From an uncultured Prevotellaceae bacterium (GTDB lineage Bacteria; Bacteroidota; Bacteroidia; Bacteroidales; Bacteroidaceae), in contig CACYPF010000003.1 in assembly GCA_902776195.1 (NCBI GenBank), positions 142,702 to 206,701 on the forward strand: 64,000 nucleotides of DNA. The letters are read 5' to 3'. Below are positions 8,957 to 18,511 of the stretch, piece by piece; positions within the stretch are counted from its first letter, which is position 1; every line of letters starts with the position of its first letter. The notes beneath the pieces are model-generated. The model was not told the origin of the DNA. It saw nothing but the letters and a program-made list of their open reading frames with translations, and made no database searches. The position numbers and the translations under genes were made by a program.

Positions 8957-9637
8957 ATGAACATGAAACAAGGATTAATCGTTTTGACGGTGTTGATGGC
9001 ACTCTCAGTGAGTGTACCCACTTTGGCACAGAAGCACCGACATACCCCGCAGGATACGGAATTGGTGGATACCACGAATAATAGCTCTGCTGTGGATGCG
9101 TTCTCAGATACCACTGCGGTAGATACTGCTGTTGGCAGCAACTCCCGCACGTTCCATTATGAGTGGGACAGTGATAACGATGAGGATGTGGAGAAATTGT
9201 TAGGTTGGGTGGACTCCACCGTCGAGAAACATACATGGGCAGCATGGACCATTGCCATCATCGTTATCATCTTTGTCTTCCTGCTGTTACTCTCCCCCAT
9301 CATCTTCCTCGTCCTGCTCATCTGGCTGGTAAGCAGAAATCGCAAGCAAAAGGTACAGATGGCACAGATGGCAATGGAAAACGGACAGCCTATCCCTAAC
9401 CAGGTATTGCAGCAGCCTAAGGGCGAAATCAATGACGAGTATCAGAAGGGCCTCCGGCAGTGCTTCGTAGGTATCGGTCTTGCTATATTCCTCGGATTGG
9501 TGGCTGAAGAGATAGGTTTTGGTATTGGTGCCCTTGTCTTCTTCATCGGCTTGGGTAAGGTCATTGCTGCCAAGACGGCAGAGAAGAATGCGCAGAGAGA
9601 GAAAGAACTGAATAATAATAACCCTTTAAATTCGTAA
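8957..9637 (+). CDS. Membrane protein with signal peptide (DUF6249-like)
   Basis: A 226-aa protein: signal peptide (MNMKQGLIVLTVLMALSVSVPTLAQ), an acidic Thr/Asp-rich periplasmic stretch (about 25-85), a strong membrane helix (WTIAIIVIIFVFLLLLSPII) followed by a second one (FLVLLIWLVS), a cytoplasmic Gln-rich linker, and a C-terminal hydrophobic pair (CFVGIGLAIFLGLVAEEIG, IGALVFFIGLGKVIA). It resembles the DUF6249 family as I remember it; function unknown. ATG 8957 was chosen because an upstream extension would run through the promoter. It precedes pspC and an ECF sigma gene with 1-bp gaps, suggesting an envelope-stress role (inference). Confidence 0.75.
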   Translation: MNMKQGLIVLTVLMALSVSVPTLAQKHRHTPQDTELVDTTNNSSAVDAFSDTTAVDTAVGSNSRTFHYEWDSDNDEDVEKLLGWVDSTVEKHTWAAWTIAIIVIIFVFLLLLSPIIFLVLLIWLVSRNRKQKVQMAQMAMENGQPIPNQVLQQPKGEINDEYQKGLRQCFVGIGLAIFLGLVAEEIGFGIGALVFFIGLGKVIAAKTAEKNAQREKELNNNNPLNS

Positions 9638-9638
9638 G

Positions 9639-9845
9639 ATGATGACTAAGAGATTGTATCGTTCCGACGACCGTGTGATAGCAGGTGTCTGTTCAGGTAT
9701 TGCAGAGTATTTGGATTTTGACCCCGTTGCCGTGCGCTTAGCCTATGCTTTCCTGACACTGGCTACATGCTTCTCAGGAGTGCTGTTCTATATTGTGGCA
9801 TGGATCGTGATGCCGGAAAAGAATAGAATCCTACCGCAACAGTAA
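9639..9845 (+). CDS. PspC domain protein
   Basis: A 68-aa PspC-family inner-membrane protein. The domain covers the whole protein: KRLYRSDDRVIAGVCSGIAEYLDFDPVAVRL (the conserved GVCxGIAxY motif) followed by one membrane helix (LATCFSGVLFYIVAWIVMP). PspC proteins take part in phage-shock/envelope-stress sensing; stand-alone short forms are common in Bacteroidetes. It lies between the membrane protein (1-bp gap) and the sigma factor (start directly after its stop), so it is in one operon with them. Confidence 0.9.
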   Translation: MMTKRLYRSDDRVIAGVCSGIAEYLDFDPVAVRLAYAFLTLATCFSGVLFYIVAWIVMPEKNRILPQQ

Positions 9846-10373
9846 ATGATAACCCCGACTGACATCTCTCTTGTAGCGCAGGTGGCTGTGTTAGGCAATA
9901 AAAGGGCTTTCGATGAGCTCGTACGCCGATACCAGTCACCGGTGCGCCGTTTCTTTTTGCATCAGACGCTGGGAGATGAGCAGTTGAGTGACGACTTGGC
10001 ACAAGATACTTTTATCAAGGCTTATACGAATATCGGTAAGTTCCGTGGTTTGGCTTCTTTCCAGACGTGGTTGATGCGAATAGCCTATAACGTGTTTTAT
10101 GACTATACCAGGTCGAAAAAGCAGACCGACGATATTGACGGTATTCAACAACCTTCGCTACAGACGAGTACTGTGGTCGGTATGGATGTCTATGAAGCGT
10201 TGCGATTGTTGAAGTCTGAAGAGCGAACGTGTATCACTCTTCAGTTGATTGATGGATATGATATTGTTGGAATCGCGAAAATTACAGGGATGAAGGAGGG
10301 TACCGTGAAGTCGCACCTCTCCAGAGGAAAGGAAAAACTGGCAAACTATCTGAAACAGAATGGATATGGATAA
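9846..10373 (+). CDS. ECF-type RNA polymerase sigma factor
   Basis: A 175-aa group-4 sigma factor. Region 2 spans about residues 20-90 (FDELVRRYQSPVRRFFLHQT, DDLAQDTFIKAYTNIGKFRG with the core-binding DxxQDTF motif, SFQTWLMRIAYNVFYDYTR). Region 4 is at 115-170 (LLKSEERTCITLQLIDGYDIVGIAKITGMKEGTVKSHLSRGKEKL). It overlaps the following membrane-protein gene, a typical arrangement for a sigma factor and its regulator. Targets unknown. Confidence 0.93.
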   Translation: MITPTDISLVAQVAVLGNKRAFDELVRRYQSPVRRFFLHQTLGDEQLSDDLAQDTFIKAYTNIGKFRGLASFQTWLMRIAYNVFYDYTRSKKQTDDIDGIQQPSLQTSTVVGMDVYEALRLLKSEERTCITLQLIDGYDIVGIAKITGMKEGTVKSHLSRGKEKLANYLKQNGYG

Positions 10374-10707
10374 ACAGAATGAGCAGTTGCTGCAACAGTT
10401 CTTCAGTGAGGCAGCACAACAGACGATCGCTGACAACGGGTTCACGGAACGGGTGATGAGCCGCTTGCCGGTGCGTAACATGAAATTGTTCACCCGCATC
10501 TGGACGGCATGCTGCATCCTGATAGCCGCAGTCCTCTTCACTCTGTTCCATGGCTGGGAACTGCTGTTCATGCAGGTGGAGGTGCTGGTACGCACCACGT
10601 TTGCCGAGCCCCCACAGGTCAGTCCGCTGATGGTGGTCTTTGCCCTCTTCAGTCTGTTGATGATTGGTGCTTACGAGGTGTTCAGTTACGCACGGTTGAT
10701 TCGATGA
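10366..10707 (+). CDS. Putative sigma-factor partner membrane protein (DUF5056-like)
   Basis: A 113-aa protein from the second of two in-frame ATGs (the first, at 10360, is also possible). The N-terminus (QNEQLLQQFFSEAAQQTIADNGFTERVMSRLP) is a short amphipathic cytoplasmic region like that of DUF5056 proteins and anti-sigma factors. Two membrane helices follow (IWTACCILIAAVLFTLFHGWELLF; SPLMVVFALFSLLMIGAYEVF). It overlaps the ECF sigma gene by 8 bp or more. An anti-sigma role is inferred from position and topology only. Its 3' end overlaps the convergent porE gene by 26 bp. Confidence 0.75.
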   Translation: MDKQNEQLLQQFFSEAAQQTIADNGFTERVMSRLPVRNMKLFTRIWTACCILIAAVLFTLFHGWELLFMQVEVLVRTTFAEPPQVSPLMVVFALFSLLMIGAYEVFSYARLIR

Positions 10708-12706
10708 GGCGACCCTCCTTGTCGAACATACCGTAGGTGGTGCTGGTCACCCTGAACTCGGTACGGCGGTTCAGCTGGTTGCATATCTCCTGTTCCTCGG
10801 GTGTGAACGTTCTGACATAATCCTCTGTCAGAACGTCGTTTTCTTTCAGGAACGTATATTTCTCGGTCAGTTTCTTGCGGATCTTCTTTGGACTGCCCTT
10901 GCCATAGCCTTTCGCTTTCAGTCGTGCCTTGGCGATTCCTTTCTTTATCAGGTAGTTGATGACAGACTCCGCACGGCGTTGGGAGAGTCGTATGTTATAC
11001 TCCTCACCACCCTTATAGTCGCAGTGGGCGGCAAGCTCAATGGCAACGTGCGGGTTCTCGTTGAGCAGCACCACCAGTTTGTCCAGCGCTTCGGTGGACT
11101 CCGGACGCAGCGTCGCCTTGTCGAAGTCGTAGAAAATATTGTCTATCAGCACCGGTGCCGTGATACTTGCCAATGGGAACTGCAGCACGTATTCCTCGGA
11201 GTCCTCTGCCGGCTCTACCCGCAGCTCCTCCTTATGGTTCAGATATCCCACACAGGTACCCAGCAGCACATAGTCGACATTCGGTTTGATTTGCTGGGTA
11301 AACGAGCCGTCACCCTTGACACTCAGTTTCAGGTTGGTACCGTCGTTGCCCACCAGATAGACGATAGCCTGTGGCAGTTCATAGCCCTCCTGCTCATACA
11401 CCCATCCCTTCACGGTCTGGATGATCTCAGGGTTCTCGAACGAGTAGATATGGTCCCATCCATGGGCATCGCCACGGTTAGAGGAGAAGAAACCCTTGTT
11501 CAGCATTCCCTCGAAGGTCATGCCGAAATCGTCACCTTGTGAGTTCAAAGGAAATCCTGGGTGTTCCAACTGCCATCCGAAGGCATTTGGTTTGGCGATA
11601 AAGATATCCAGACCACCCATTCCCTCATGTCCATTGCTGGAGAAATAAAGGTCTCCGTTAGGACGGAAGGTGGGGAACAGCTCGTCACCGGGGGTGTTGA
11701 CAGGAGCTCCTAAGTTCTCCACGCCACCCATGCTGGTCTCTGAGAGCCGCACACGCCAGATGTCCTTGCCACCCTCTCCCCCAGGCATGTCACTCACGAA
11801 ATAGAGCCACTTACCGTCGGGACTGACGGCAGGGTGGGCGAAGAGCGATAGCGTGTCACGTGTCAGCTCCACCTCCTGCGCCTTTGTCCATGTGGCATCC
11901 GAGCGTCTGGATGAGGCTATCTTCGCATAGCGTGGGTAGTTATTATCCGTCCTGCAGACTGTCAGGTACATTGTATGTCCGTCAGGTGTCAGACAACAGG
12001 CGCCCTCATCGTCGGCACTGTTTAGTTCGGAGTCAATGACTTGCGGACGTTGCCATTTGCCTTGCTCATCTTTTTGGGCTACGAAAATATCACCATTCTT
12101 GGTACCGGTAATACCACTTAACTCGTCTCCGGTAGCTTCATTGCGTGTGGAGGTGAAATATAAACGGTCGTTGGCATCTCCTCCTAAAACAGGGGAGTAT
12201 TCTGAACGGCGGGAGTTAAAGATGTTCTCTCTCTTGACAGTATATCGTGAGCCTTCCTTCTTCCAGTCCGGAGCTTGTCGGGCAGAGCGCATCCCGCTCT
12301 GTGCAAGAATCTTGACGAAAGCAGGACTCTGGGCGGCAACAGAGTCGATGAGCATGTCGCCATACACCTTTGTCGCTTCCTTGTAGCTGCCAGCCTTCAA
12401 CAGTTGTTGTCCTAAGTACAATTGTGTCAGAGAGTCCTGTTGCCCATAGCGCAGAGCATTACGGTAGGCGGCAATGGCACGTTGGGTATAATTGATGTGA
12501 CGGTAACAGTCTGCCAACTTCAGGGCACGTTGTCCTCTGAGCTTCTTTTCCTTGACAGGAGTCTGGGCATACGCTCTCTTGTATTGTGTCGCAGCGTCGA
12601 AATACTCGCCGAGAGCATAATACTTATCACCTTTCTTCATCGCATGCTCCGCACTGCATCCCATGAGGATGAGGCTTGCCAATAGTAAATACAGATATTT
12701 GCGCAT
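10682..12706 (-). CDS. porE: PorE-type OmpA-family lipoprotein (type IX secretion)
   Basis: A 674-aa outer-membrane-associated lipoprotein. Lipobox LILMGCSAE puts the acylated Cys at about residue 17. Domains in order: TPR-like helices (about 18-140), a six-bladed PD40/WD40-type propeller (about 155-400; repeated YFTSTRN, LYFVSDMPGGEGGKDIWR, LYFSSNGHEGMGGLDIF), a carboxypeptidase-regulatory-like beta domain (about 425-515) and an OmpA C-terminal peptidoglycan-binding domain (about 525-650; NPHVAIELAAHCDYKGGEEYNIRLSQRRAESV). This TPR-propeller-CRD-OmpA order is that of Porphyromonas gingivalis PorE, which anchors the type IX secretion machine to peptidoglycan. Other gliding-type relatives share the architecture. 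Confidence 0.85.
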   Translation of the reverse strand: MRKYLYLLLASLILMGCSAEHAMKKGDKYYALGEYFDAATQYKRAYAQTPVKEKKLRGQRALKLADCYRHINYTQRAIAAYRNALRYGQQDSLTQLYLGQQLLKAGSYKEATKVYGDMLIDSVAAQSPAFVKILAQSGMRSARQAPDWKKEGSRYTVKRENIFNSRRSEYSPVLGGDANDRLYFTSTRNEATGDELSGITGTKNGDIFVAQKDEQGKWQRPQVIDSELNSADDEGACCLTPDGHTMYLTVCRTDNNYPRYAKIASSRRSDATWTKAQEVELTRDTLSLFAHPAVSPDGKWLYFVSDMPGGEGGKDIWRVRLSETSMGGVENLGAPVNTPGDELFPTFRPNGDLYFSSNGHEGMGGLDIFIAKPNAFGWQLEHPGFPLNSQGDDFGMTFEGMLNKGFFSSNRGDAHGWDHIYSFENPEIIQTVKGWVYEQEGYELPQAIVYLVGNDGTNLKLSVKGDGSFTQQIKPNVDYVLLGTCVGYLNHKEELRVEPAEDSEEYVLQFPLASITAPVLIDNIFYDFDKATLRPESTEALDKLVVLLNENPHVAIELAAHCDYKGGEEYNIRLSQRRAESVINYLIKKGIAKARLKAKGYGKGSPKKIRKKLTEKYTFLKENDVLTEDYVRTFTPEEQEICNQLNRRTEFRVTSTTYGMFDKEGRLIESTVRN

Positions 12707-12736
12707 ACCTATATGATAACGAAAGTGACCTGTGAT

Positions 12737-14608
12737 TTATTGTTTTTTCTTTCCTTTCTTCTTCTCCTCCTCAGGAGGCATCACGGTGATGCGGCGGTTG
12801 GTAGGGTCCCGCATGACATCGGTGACAATGGCTGTTACCTGGTCTTTCAGTTCCTGGATGAACTGTCCTGCGTCATATTTCTTGTGCTCGATGTCACGCA
12901 GTTTCTTTTCCCAGATACCAGTGAGCTCACAACTCTTCAATAGCTCTTCACGGATAAGGTCGATAAGTTCGATACCTGTCGGGGTGGCAACAAGGCGTTT
13001 GCGCTCTCGTCTGATATAATGACGTTTGAAAAGGGTCTCTATGATACTCGCCCGACTGGAGGGACGACCGATACCGTTCTCTTTCATAGCGGCACGGAGT
13101 GTCTCGTCCTCTACAAACTTACCTGCCGTCTCCATGGCGCGGAGCAGGGATGCCTCATTATAATAAGGTGGGGGCGTGGTCCATTTCTCCGTCAGTGTAG
13201 GCTGGTGATTACCACTTTCTCCCTTGACGAAGGTGGGCAGTGTGCGTTCCTCGTCCTCTTTTTTCTCAGCGGACTCCGTGTTCTCGGGGGACTCCGATGT
13301 CTTCTCCCTCACGACACGCCAGCCGGGTTCCAGAATCTCCTTACCAGTCACTTTGAACTCGATCTCATTAACTTCGCCTAATACGGTGGTGGTGGAGAAC
13401 TTACAGTCTGGCAGGAAAACACCGATAAAGCGGCGTGCCACCAAATCGAAAACTTTCTGTTCGGCATCACTCAGATTTTGAGGGATGACTCCTGTTGGGA
13501 TGATGGCATGGTGGTCAGTGACTTTAGAGGTGTCAAACACACGCTTGGATTTCTTTAATGCCTTACCGCCAATCGGTTTGATATACTCAGCATAGGGTGC
13601 TTTCCCTGCAAATTTTGTCTGGTAGAGACCATTCAGCGTCTGTGGACATTTCGGATAGATGTCATCCGAGAGGTATTGGGTGTCTACACGCGGGTAGGTG
13701 GTGTATTTCTTCTCGTAGAGTGACTGAATGAGATTGAGTGTCATTTCCGCCGAGAACCCGAACTTACGATTACAGTCTACCTGCAGGGAGGTGAGGTCGT
13801 AGAGCTGCGGCGGCTGCTCCTTTCCCTCCTTCTTCTCCACCTTTGTCACCACGAAAGGTTTGCCCTCAATGGTGGAGAATGCCTCTTCTCCTTCTTCCTT
13901 GGAGGTGAACTTCCCCTTGGTGGCGGTGAATACCGTGTCGCGATAGACGGTAGCAAGTACCCAATAGGGCTCTGGCTTGAAGTTCTCAATCTCCTTTTGG
14001 CGGTTGACAATCAGTGCGAGGGTGGGTGTCTGGACACGTCCGATACTCAATACCTGACGGTTCTGTCCATACCTGAGCGTATAAAGACGGGTACAGTTCA
14101 TTCCTAACAGCCAGTCACCAATGGCACGTGACAGTCCCGCCATGTATAATGGCTGGTAGTCTGCCTGGTCTTTGAGTTGGGTGAATCCCTCGCTGATTGC
14201 CTCGTCTGTCATTGAGGAGATCCAGAGGCGGCTGACGGGACATTTGGCACCAGCCTTCTGCATCACCCAGCGTTGTATGAGCTCTCCCTCTTGTCCGGCA
14301 TCTCCGCAGTTGACGATACGGTCAGCCTTCTGCATCAGACTCTCAATGATGGCAAACTGCTTCTTAATGCTTGGTTGGTCAATCAGTTTGATACCAAAAC
14401 GCTCGGGGATCATTGGCAGTGATGTCAGATTCCACGACTTCCACATCGGAGTGTAGTCGTGAGGCTCTTTCAGCGTACACAGATGACCAAAAGTCCAAGT
14501 CACCTGATAGCCATTACCTTCCATGTAACCATCGTGTGAGGATGTCGCCCCGATGATGCGTGCAATATCCTTTGCCACACTGGGTTTCTCTGCAATACAA
14601 ACTATCAT
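12737..14608 (-). CDS. topB: DNA topoisomerase III
   Basis: A 623-aa type IA topoisomerase. It begins MIVCIAEKPSVAKDIARIIG, the TOPRIM domain with its catalytic Glu, with DAGQEGELIQRWV as the DxD-type metal site. The active-site Tyr region is YPRVDTQYLSDDI, and the C-terminal part contains GIGRPSSRASIIETLFKRHYI. A TOP3/TraE-type decatenase. ATG 14608 is preferred over an upstream in-frame start because a TAATTTTG promoter box lies 8 bp upstream and the extra residues have no homology-like character. The C-terminus ends in a short Lys-rich tail. Confidence 0.95.
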   Translation of the reverse strand: MIVCIAEKPSVAKDIARIIGATSSHDGYMEGNGYQVTWTFGHLCTLKEPHDYTPMWKSWNLTSLPMIPERFGIKLIDQPSIKKQFAIIESLMQKADRIVNCGDAGQEGELIQRWVMQKAGAKCPVSRLWISSMTDEAISEGFTQLKDQADYQPLYMAGLSRAIGDWLLGMNCTRLYTLRYGQNRQVLSIGRVQTPTLALIVNRQKEIENFKPEPYWVLATVYRDTVFTATKGKFTSKEEGEEAFSTIEGKPFVVTKVEKKEGKEQPPQLYDLTSLQVDCNRKFGFSAEMTLNLIQSLYEKKYTTYPRVDTQYLSDDIYPKCPQTLNGLYQTKFAGKAPYAEYIKPIGGKALKKSKRVFDTSKVTDHHAIIPTGVIPQNLSDAEQKVFDLVARRFIGVFLPDCKFSTTTVLGEVNEIEFKVTGKEILEPGWRVVREKTSESPENTESAEKKEDEERTLPTFVKGESGNHQPTLTEKWTTPPPYYNEASLLRAMETAGKFVEDETLRAAMKENGIGRPSSRASIIETLFKRHYIRRERKRLVATPTGIELIDLIREELLKSCELTGIWEKKLRDIEHKKYDAGQFIQELKDQVTAIVTDVMRDPTNRRITVMPPEEEKKKGKKKQ

Positions 14609-14616
14609 TTGGTCGG

Positions 14617-14624
14617 CAAAATTA
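14617..14624 (-). promoter_or_regulatory. -7 promoter element TAATTTTG
   Basis: The minus-strand box lies 8 bp before the topB ATG; it fixes the topB start and predicts a very short leader. Confidence 0.65.
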
Positions 14625-14760
14625 CAAAAAAAGAGGGAAATACAAGAAGAAAGCATCGTTTTCTTTTCCACCATCTTATTTCTGACGGACACGAGATGCG
14701 GTTGGAGATGAGCAGGAACGGGATGGAGAAACTGGTGGGGACGATGGGGACATAAATTTC

Positions 14761-15315
14761 TCACCCGACGACAGAATAGACATAGCCACGCTCGGTGTTG
14801 ACAACTGTCTCTATCCTCTCCCGTCCTGTCAGGACGGTCTTCATGTCATTGCGGAGTCCCTCTCCTGACAGTTTCAGCACGGCTTCTTTCATCGTCCACA
14901 ACCGTGTAAATGTCTCTTCAGGACGGGGTGACTGGGTGATGAGTGCAATCTCAGCCTCGTTCATCGTGTAACGGACAAGACTGTCTTTGTATTCCCGGAT
15001 GCTCTCGACATCCACTCCTACCGGGCGGTTGCTGATGACACAGACAGCCGCCTCGCGACAATGACTCATATTGAAATGAATTTCGGGATGTCCGATCATA
15101 AAGGGCTTGCCGTGCTTCCCATACTCGAAGACAGGTTTCTCGGTGATACCGTATTCCTTCCGCAAACCCTCACACAGCAACAGATAGGCAGCCGCACAGG
15201 TCTTCCGTCCCTGTTCGTGCTTGAACTTCAATGCCTGCTCCCTGCGCTGTTCCGACAACAGGGGCAGTGCCGCCTCGAAGTCGAAACCAGCAATGTCGTC
15301 ATTCAGGTAAAGCAT
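14761..15315 (-). CDS. 4'-phosphopantetheinyl transferase (Sfp/AcpT type)
   Basis: A 184-aa transferase that moves phosphopantetheine from CoA to carrier proteins. Motifs: FNMSHCREAAVCVIS (about 92-106), the Mg-binding PVGVDVESI (about 110-118) and LWTMKEAVLKLSGEGL (about 150-165), which hold the conserved Asp and Glu/Lys residues. The start at 15315 ([10 protein letters not shown]) is chosen because a longer reading runs back through rmuC with no family resemblance. The 5' end overlaps rmuC by 17 bp, so translation is probably coupled. It could activate fatty-acid ACP or a specialised carrier protein. Confidence 0.9.
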   Translation of the reverse strand: MLYLNDDIAGFDFEAALPLLSEQRREQALKFKHEQGRKTCAAAYLLLCEGLRKEYGITEKPVFEYGKHGKPFMIGHPEIHFNMSHCREAAVCVISNRPVGVDVESIREYKDSLVRYTMNEAEIALITQSPRPEETFTRLWTMKEAVLKLSGEGLRNDMKTVLTGRERIETVVNTERGYVYSVVG

Positions 15316-16663
15316 CCAGTTCCTCCTGTGTTTTGGGTATACGGCGGTTAGGATTCTCCTTGGCACCGAGGTCAACGAGTTCACGGCCTTTCTGCACCAC
15401 GCTCTGTCTGCCCGTAAACAACTTGTTACCAGCCGACTCGAAAGCGCGGTGTGCCTGATCCAGTTGTTCCCCAATCTTGTTATACCGCTGGATGAAGTCG
15501 CCTAAGCGGTCGAGTAACTGTTCGGCAATCCCGAACACCTTCTCCTGGTTCTCCGCCTGCTGGTTCTGCACCCAGGCAATGTGTATCATATGGAGGATGC
15601 CCAACAGGTTTTGCTCACCCGTGATAAACACCTTCCGTTCGAAAGCCTCACGCCACAACGTCGGGTCGTTGGCAAGTGCCAACTGCAGGGAGCTCTCGAA
15701 AGGGACGAACATAATGACGAAGTCGACAGCCTCCCGGGGTGCCTTGACATATTTTGAATAGTCCTTACGAGCCAGTTCCGTGACATGGCTGCGAATCGAC
15801 TTGATATGGTCCTGCAGGGCACGCTCTTTCTCCTCAGGGTCGTCGGCATTGACATAGCGCTGATAGGCGACCAGCGATACCTTCGAGTCGATAATGGCAT
15901 CCTGACCTTGCGGATAGTGCAGGATGACATCGGGCTGCATCTCCTTACCCGTATCGTCGTTCTTCAGGGGGCGACCCTGTTCGTCACGCAGACGAGCCTG
16001 CACCTCGTAATGGATACCCTCCGTCAGTCCCTGTGAAGCGAGGAGGTCGCCAAGGATGATCTCCCCCATGTTACCACTCACCTTATTGTCACGGCGCAGC
16101 ACATTGGCGAGTGACTCCGCTTTCTCACCGATCTCACGGTTCGACTCCATCATCAGCCGCAACTGCTCCTTCAGCGAGGCGTTCTGAGCCGTATGGTCCT
16201 TGGTGTTGTCGGAAATCGCCTTACGCATCTCACTGATGGCGTCTTTCAGCGGCTGGGTGATAGTACCCATATTCTCCTTGTTCTCCTCCTTCAACCGCTG
16301 TGCCTGTGCATCCATCAACTGCTGTGCCATCACGCGGAGCTGTTCTTTGGTGGTCTTCAGCTGTTCGTCAAATTGCTCCCGGGCAGCCTTCAACTGCTCC
16401 GCCGACTGCTCCCGCTGTGCCCGCAACTGGTCGGCTGCCTGTTCCCGCTGACTGCGCATCTGCTCTGCGAAACGCTCCTCACTCTGCCGCTGTTCCTCAC
16501 TGCGCTGTTGCGAGAGCATCTGCATCTCCGTCTCTTTCTTGGCAAGCTCAACATGCAGTCGTCCCACTTTCTGGTTCATCACCAGATAGAGGACGACTGC
16601 ACCGACGGCTATTCCGATGACAATATACAATGCTATCATCGTCACAGCCTGTATTACTCCCAC
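15299..16663 (-). CDS. rmuC: DNA recombination protein RmuC
   Basis: A 454-aa RmuC-family protein: N-terminal membrane anchor ([21 protein letters not shown]), a long coiled coil rich in Gln/Glu/Arg (about 35-135; repeated [14 protein letters not shown]), and the C-terminal nuclease-like domain (about 195-420; [42 protein letters not shown] with the Asp-x-Lys, [16 protein letters not shown]). RmuC limits inversions at short repeats. The first ATG at 16663 overlaps the end of guaA by 10 bp; ATG 16639 is the alternative start. Confidence 0.93.
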   Translation of the reverse strand: MGVIQAVTMIALYIVIGIAVGAVVLYLVMNQKVGRLHVELAKKETEMQMLSQQRSEEQRQSEERFAEQMRSQREQAADQLRAQREQSAEQLKAAREQFDEQLKTTKEQLRVMAQQLMDAQAQRLKEENKENMGTITQPLKDAISEMRKAISDNTKDHTAQNASLKEQLRLMMESNREIGEKAESLANVLRRDNKVSGNMGEIILGDLLASQGLTEGIHYEVQARLRDEQGRPLKNDDTGKEMQPDVILHYPQGQDAIIDSKVSLVAYQRYVNADDPEEKERALQDHIKSIRSHVTELARKDYSKYVKAPREAVDFVIMFVPFESSLQLALANDPTLWREAFERKVFITGEQNLLGILHMIHIAWVQNQQAENQEKVFGIAEQLLDRLGDFIQRYNKIGEQLDQAHRAFESAGNKLFTGRQSVVQKGRELVDLGAKENPNRRIPKTQEELDALPE

Positions 16664-17637
16664 TCAATGGTTCCCGTAGGTTTCGGGGTCAGGTCATACA
16701 ATACCCTGTTCACGCCAGGCACCTCCGTGATGATACGCTGGGTGATATGATGCAGCAACGCATAAGGGATCTCCTCGATGGTGGCGGTCATGGCATCACG
16801 GGTGTTGACGGCACGGATGATGACGGGCCAGTCCCAGCTGCGCTTGTTGTCCTTTACACCTGTTGACTTATAGTCGGGCACAATGGTGAAATACTGCCAT
16901 ACCTTACCCTCCAGTCCGTTCTTGGCAAACTCCTCACGGAGGATGGCATCACTCTCACGCAGTGCCTCCAAGCGGTCACGGGTTATGGCTCCTGTGCATC
17001 GTACACCGAGTCCGGGACCTGGGAACGGCTGACGGAACACCATATTGTCGGGCAATCCCAGCTCCTTACCTACCACACGTACCTCATCCTTGAACAACAG
17101 TTTGATGGGCTCTACCAACTCAAACTGCATATCCTCGGGCAGACCACCCACGTTATGGTGTGACTTCACAGGACCAGACTCCACGATGTCGGGATAGATG
17201 GTACCTTGTGCCAGGAAACTGATTCCCTCCAGCTTTCGTGCCTCCTCCTCGAACACACGGATAAATTCCGCACCGATGATCTTACGCTTCTGCTCGGGAT
17301 CGGCAACACCTGCCAGCTTGTCCAGGAAACGGTCGGTAGCATCAACATACACCAAGTTGGCATTCAGCTCGTCACGGAACACACGCACCACCTGCTCTGG
17401 CTCTCCCTTGCGCAGCAGACCGTGGTTCACATGTACTGACACCAGCTGCTTGCCCACTGCCTTAATCAGCAGGGCAGCCACCACCGATGAGTCTACACCA
17501 CCAGAAAGTGCCAGCAGCACCTTCTTGTCACCAATCTGAGCTCGCAGCTCCTTCACCTGTTCCTCAATGTATTTCTGGGCTAACTCGGGAGTCGTTATAC
17601 GCTCCATATCAGCCGGTCTCACATTACCTGTACTCAT
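16654..17637 (-). CDS. guaA: GMP synthase, ATP-pyrophosphatase subunit/domain only
   Basis: A 327-aa protein matching the C-terminal two thirds of GuaA. It has the PP-loop [17 protein letters not shown] (about 41-57), the linker region with SHHNVGGLP, and the dimerisation domain ending KPTGTIEWE, the canonical GuaA C-terminus. It amidates XMP to GMP. The usual N-terminal class-I glutaminase domain (about 190 aa, CGE motif) is absent: the protein starts with [19 protein letters not shown], and a promoter box lies just upstream. It must use free ammonia or a separately encoded glutaminase. Confidence 0.92.
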   Translation of the reverse strand: MSTGNVRPADMERITTPELAQKYIEEQVKELRAQIGDKKVLLALSGGVDSSVVAALLIKAVGKQLVSVHVNHGLLRKGEPEQVVRVFRDELNANLVYVDATDRFLDKLAGVADPEQKRKIIGAEFIRVFEEEARKLEGISFLAQGTIYPDIVESGPVKSHHNVGGLPEDMQFELVEPIKLLFKDEVRVVGKELGLPDNMVFRQPFPGPGLGVRCTGAITRDRLEALRESDAILREEFAKNGLEGKVWQYFTIVPDYKSTGVKDNKRSWDWPVIIRAVNTRDAMTATIEEIPYALLHHITQRIITEVPGVNRVLYDLTPKPTGTIEWE

Positions 17638-17668
17638 ATTTTCTCAAATTTAAAAGTTAATACTCCTG

Positions 17669-17676
17669 CAAAGATA
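17669..17676 (-). promoter_or_regulatory. -7 promoter element TATCTTTG
   Basis: Minus-strand box 31 bp before the guaA start. It supports the short form of GuaA being a complete gene rather than a clipped longer one. Confidence 0.6.
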
Positions 17677-17796
17677 CGAAAAAGTGAGTAAAATACAAAA
17701 GGAAAATGAATATTTCTTTTGCATTGTTGAACGAGTGGCAGATAAATGTTAAATGTTTTTGTTTGTTTAAAATGTTGTTTATTCGATTATTTTGTT

Positions 17797-17804
17797 TAAC
17801 TTTG
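17797..17804 (+). promoter_or_regulatory. -7 promoter element TAACTTTG
   Basis: Plus-strand box 39 bp before the cytidylate kinase-like gene, with AT-rich sequence and TTG motifs upstream. Confidence 0.65.
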
Positions 17805-17843
17805 CAGCGAATGTTGAAGTAATTAATAACAAAGATCTTAAAA

Positions 17844-18494
17844 ATGAACAAGAACGAGCAATTTGTAATTACGATTAATCGAGAACTGGGTTCTGGCGGT
17901 CGTACCGTCGGAGAAAAACTGGCAGCTAAATTAGGGGTGGCATTTTATGACAAGGCACTCGTCAAGGCTTTGCAGGAAAAATATCATCTTACTGTTGAGG
18001 AAATAGAGACTCTCAAAGGCAGGAAACATAATTGGTGGTCAGACTTTTCGCGTGTCGTTTCTCTCGGTGAGACAGTGCGTGCATCATATTATAAGGTGGA
18101 AATGGGTAAAGAGCCGAAATTGGTTACCACTGAGTCTATCTTCAAAGTGGAGCAGGAGATCTTGAAGGGAATTGCCGATAGTGGCTCTTGCGTCATTACA
18201 GGCCGCAGTGGATTCTTCGTGTTACGTAATTATCCGAACCATTTGCGGATATATATACATGCTTCAAAAGAAACACGTATACAGCGTGTGATGAAAAAGC
18301 AGAATGTCTCTCATGAGGAAGCTGAGAAGATAATCTCCAAGATAGATAAGATGCGCGATAACTATGTGACCAGGTATACTGGTCAGTCGCGCTATAATGT
18401 CCGTAATTATGACTTAACCATCAATATGGATCATATGACTGAGGATGATGCGGTTAAAGTCATTATGGGCTATATGGACAGCGTACAGGAATAA
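17844..18494 (+). CDS. Cytidylate kinase-like family protein
   Basis: A 216-aa P-loop NMP-kinase-like protein of the cytidylate kinase-2 family. The P-loop is INRELGSGGRTVGEKLAAKLG (about 10-30, GSGGRTV), with the adenine/base region VITGRSGFFVLRN and a lid-like basic segment RIQRVMKKQNVSHEEAEKII. Bacteroidetes genomes usually carry this family in addition to a normal cmk, so the substrate may not be CMP. It is 17 bp upstream of the zinc peptidase gene, probably in the same transcript. Confidence 0.85.
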   Translation: MNKNEQFVITINRELGSGGRTVGEKLAAKLGVAFYDKALVKALQEKYHLTVEEIETLKGRKHNWWSDFSRVVSLGETVRASYYKVEMGKEPKLVTTESIFKVEQEILKGIADSGSCVITGRSGFFVLRNYPNHLRIYIHASKETRIQRVMKKQNVSHEEAEKIISKIDKMRDNYVTRYTGQSRYNVRNYDLTINMDHMTEDDAVKVIMGYMDSVQE

Positions 18495-18511
18495 ACCAAA
18501 ATTAGCATAAG

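Noticed and set aside
10682-10707. Frameshift at the 3' overlap of the DUF5056-like gene and porE
   Set aside because: Both genes keep their full expected ends; a 26-bp convergent overlap is ordinary.
14609-14764. Longer N-terminus for topoisomerase III
   Set aside because: It crosses the TAATTTTG box, and the added residues precede the conserved TOPRIM start MIVCIAEKPS.
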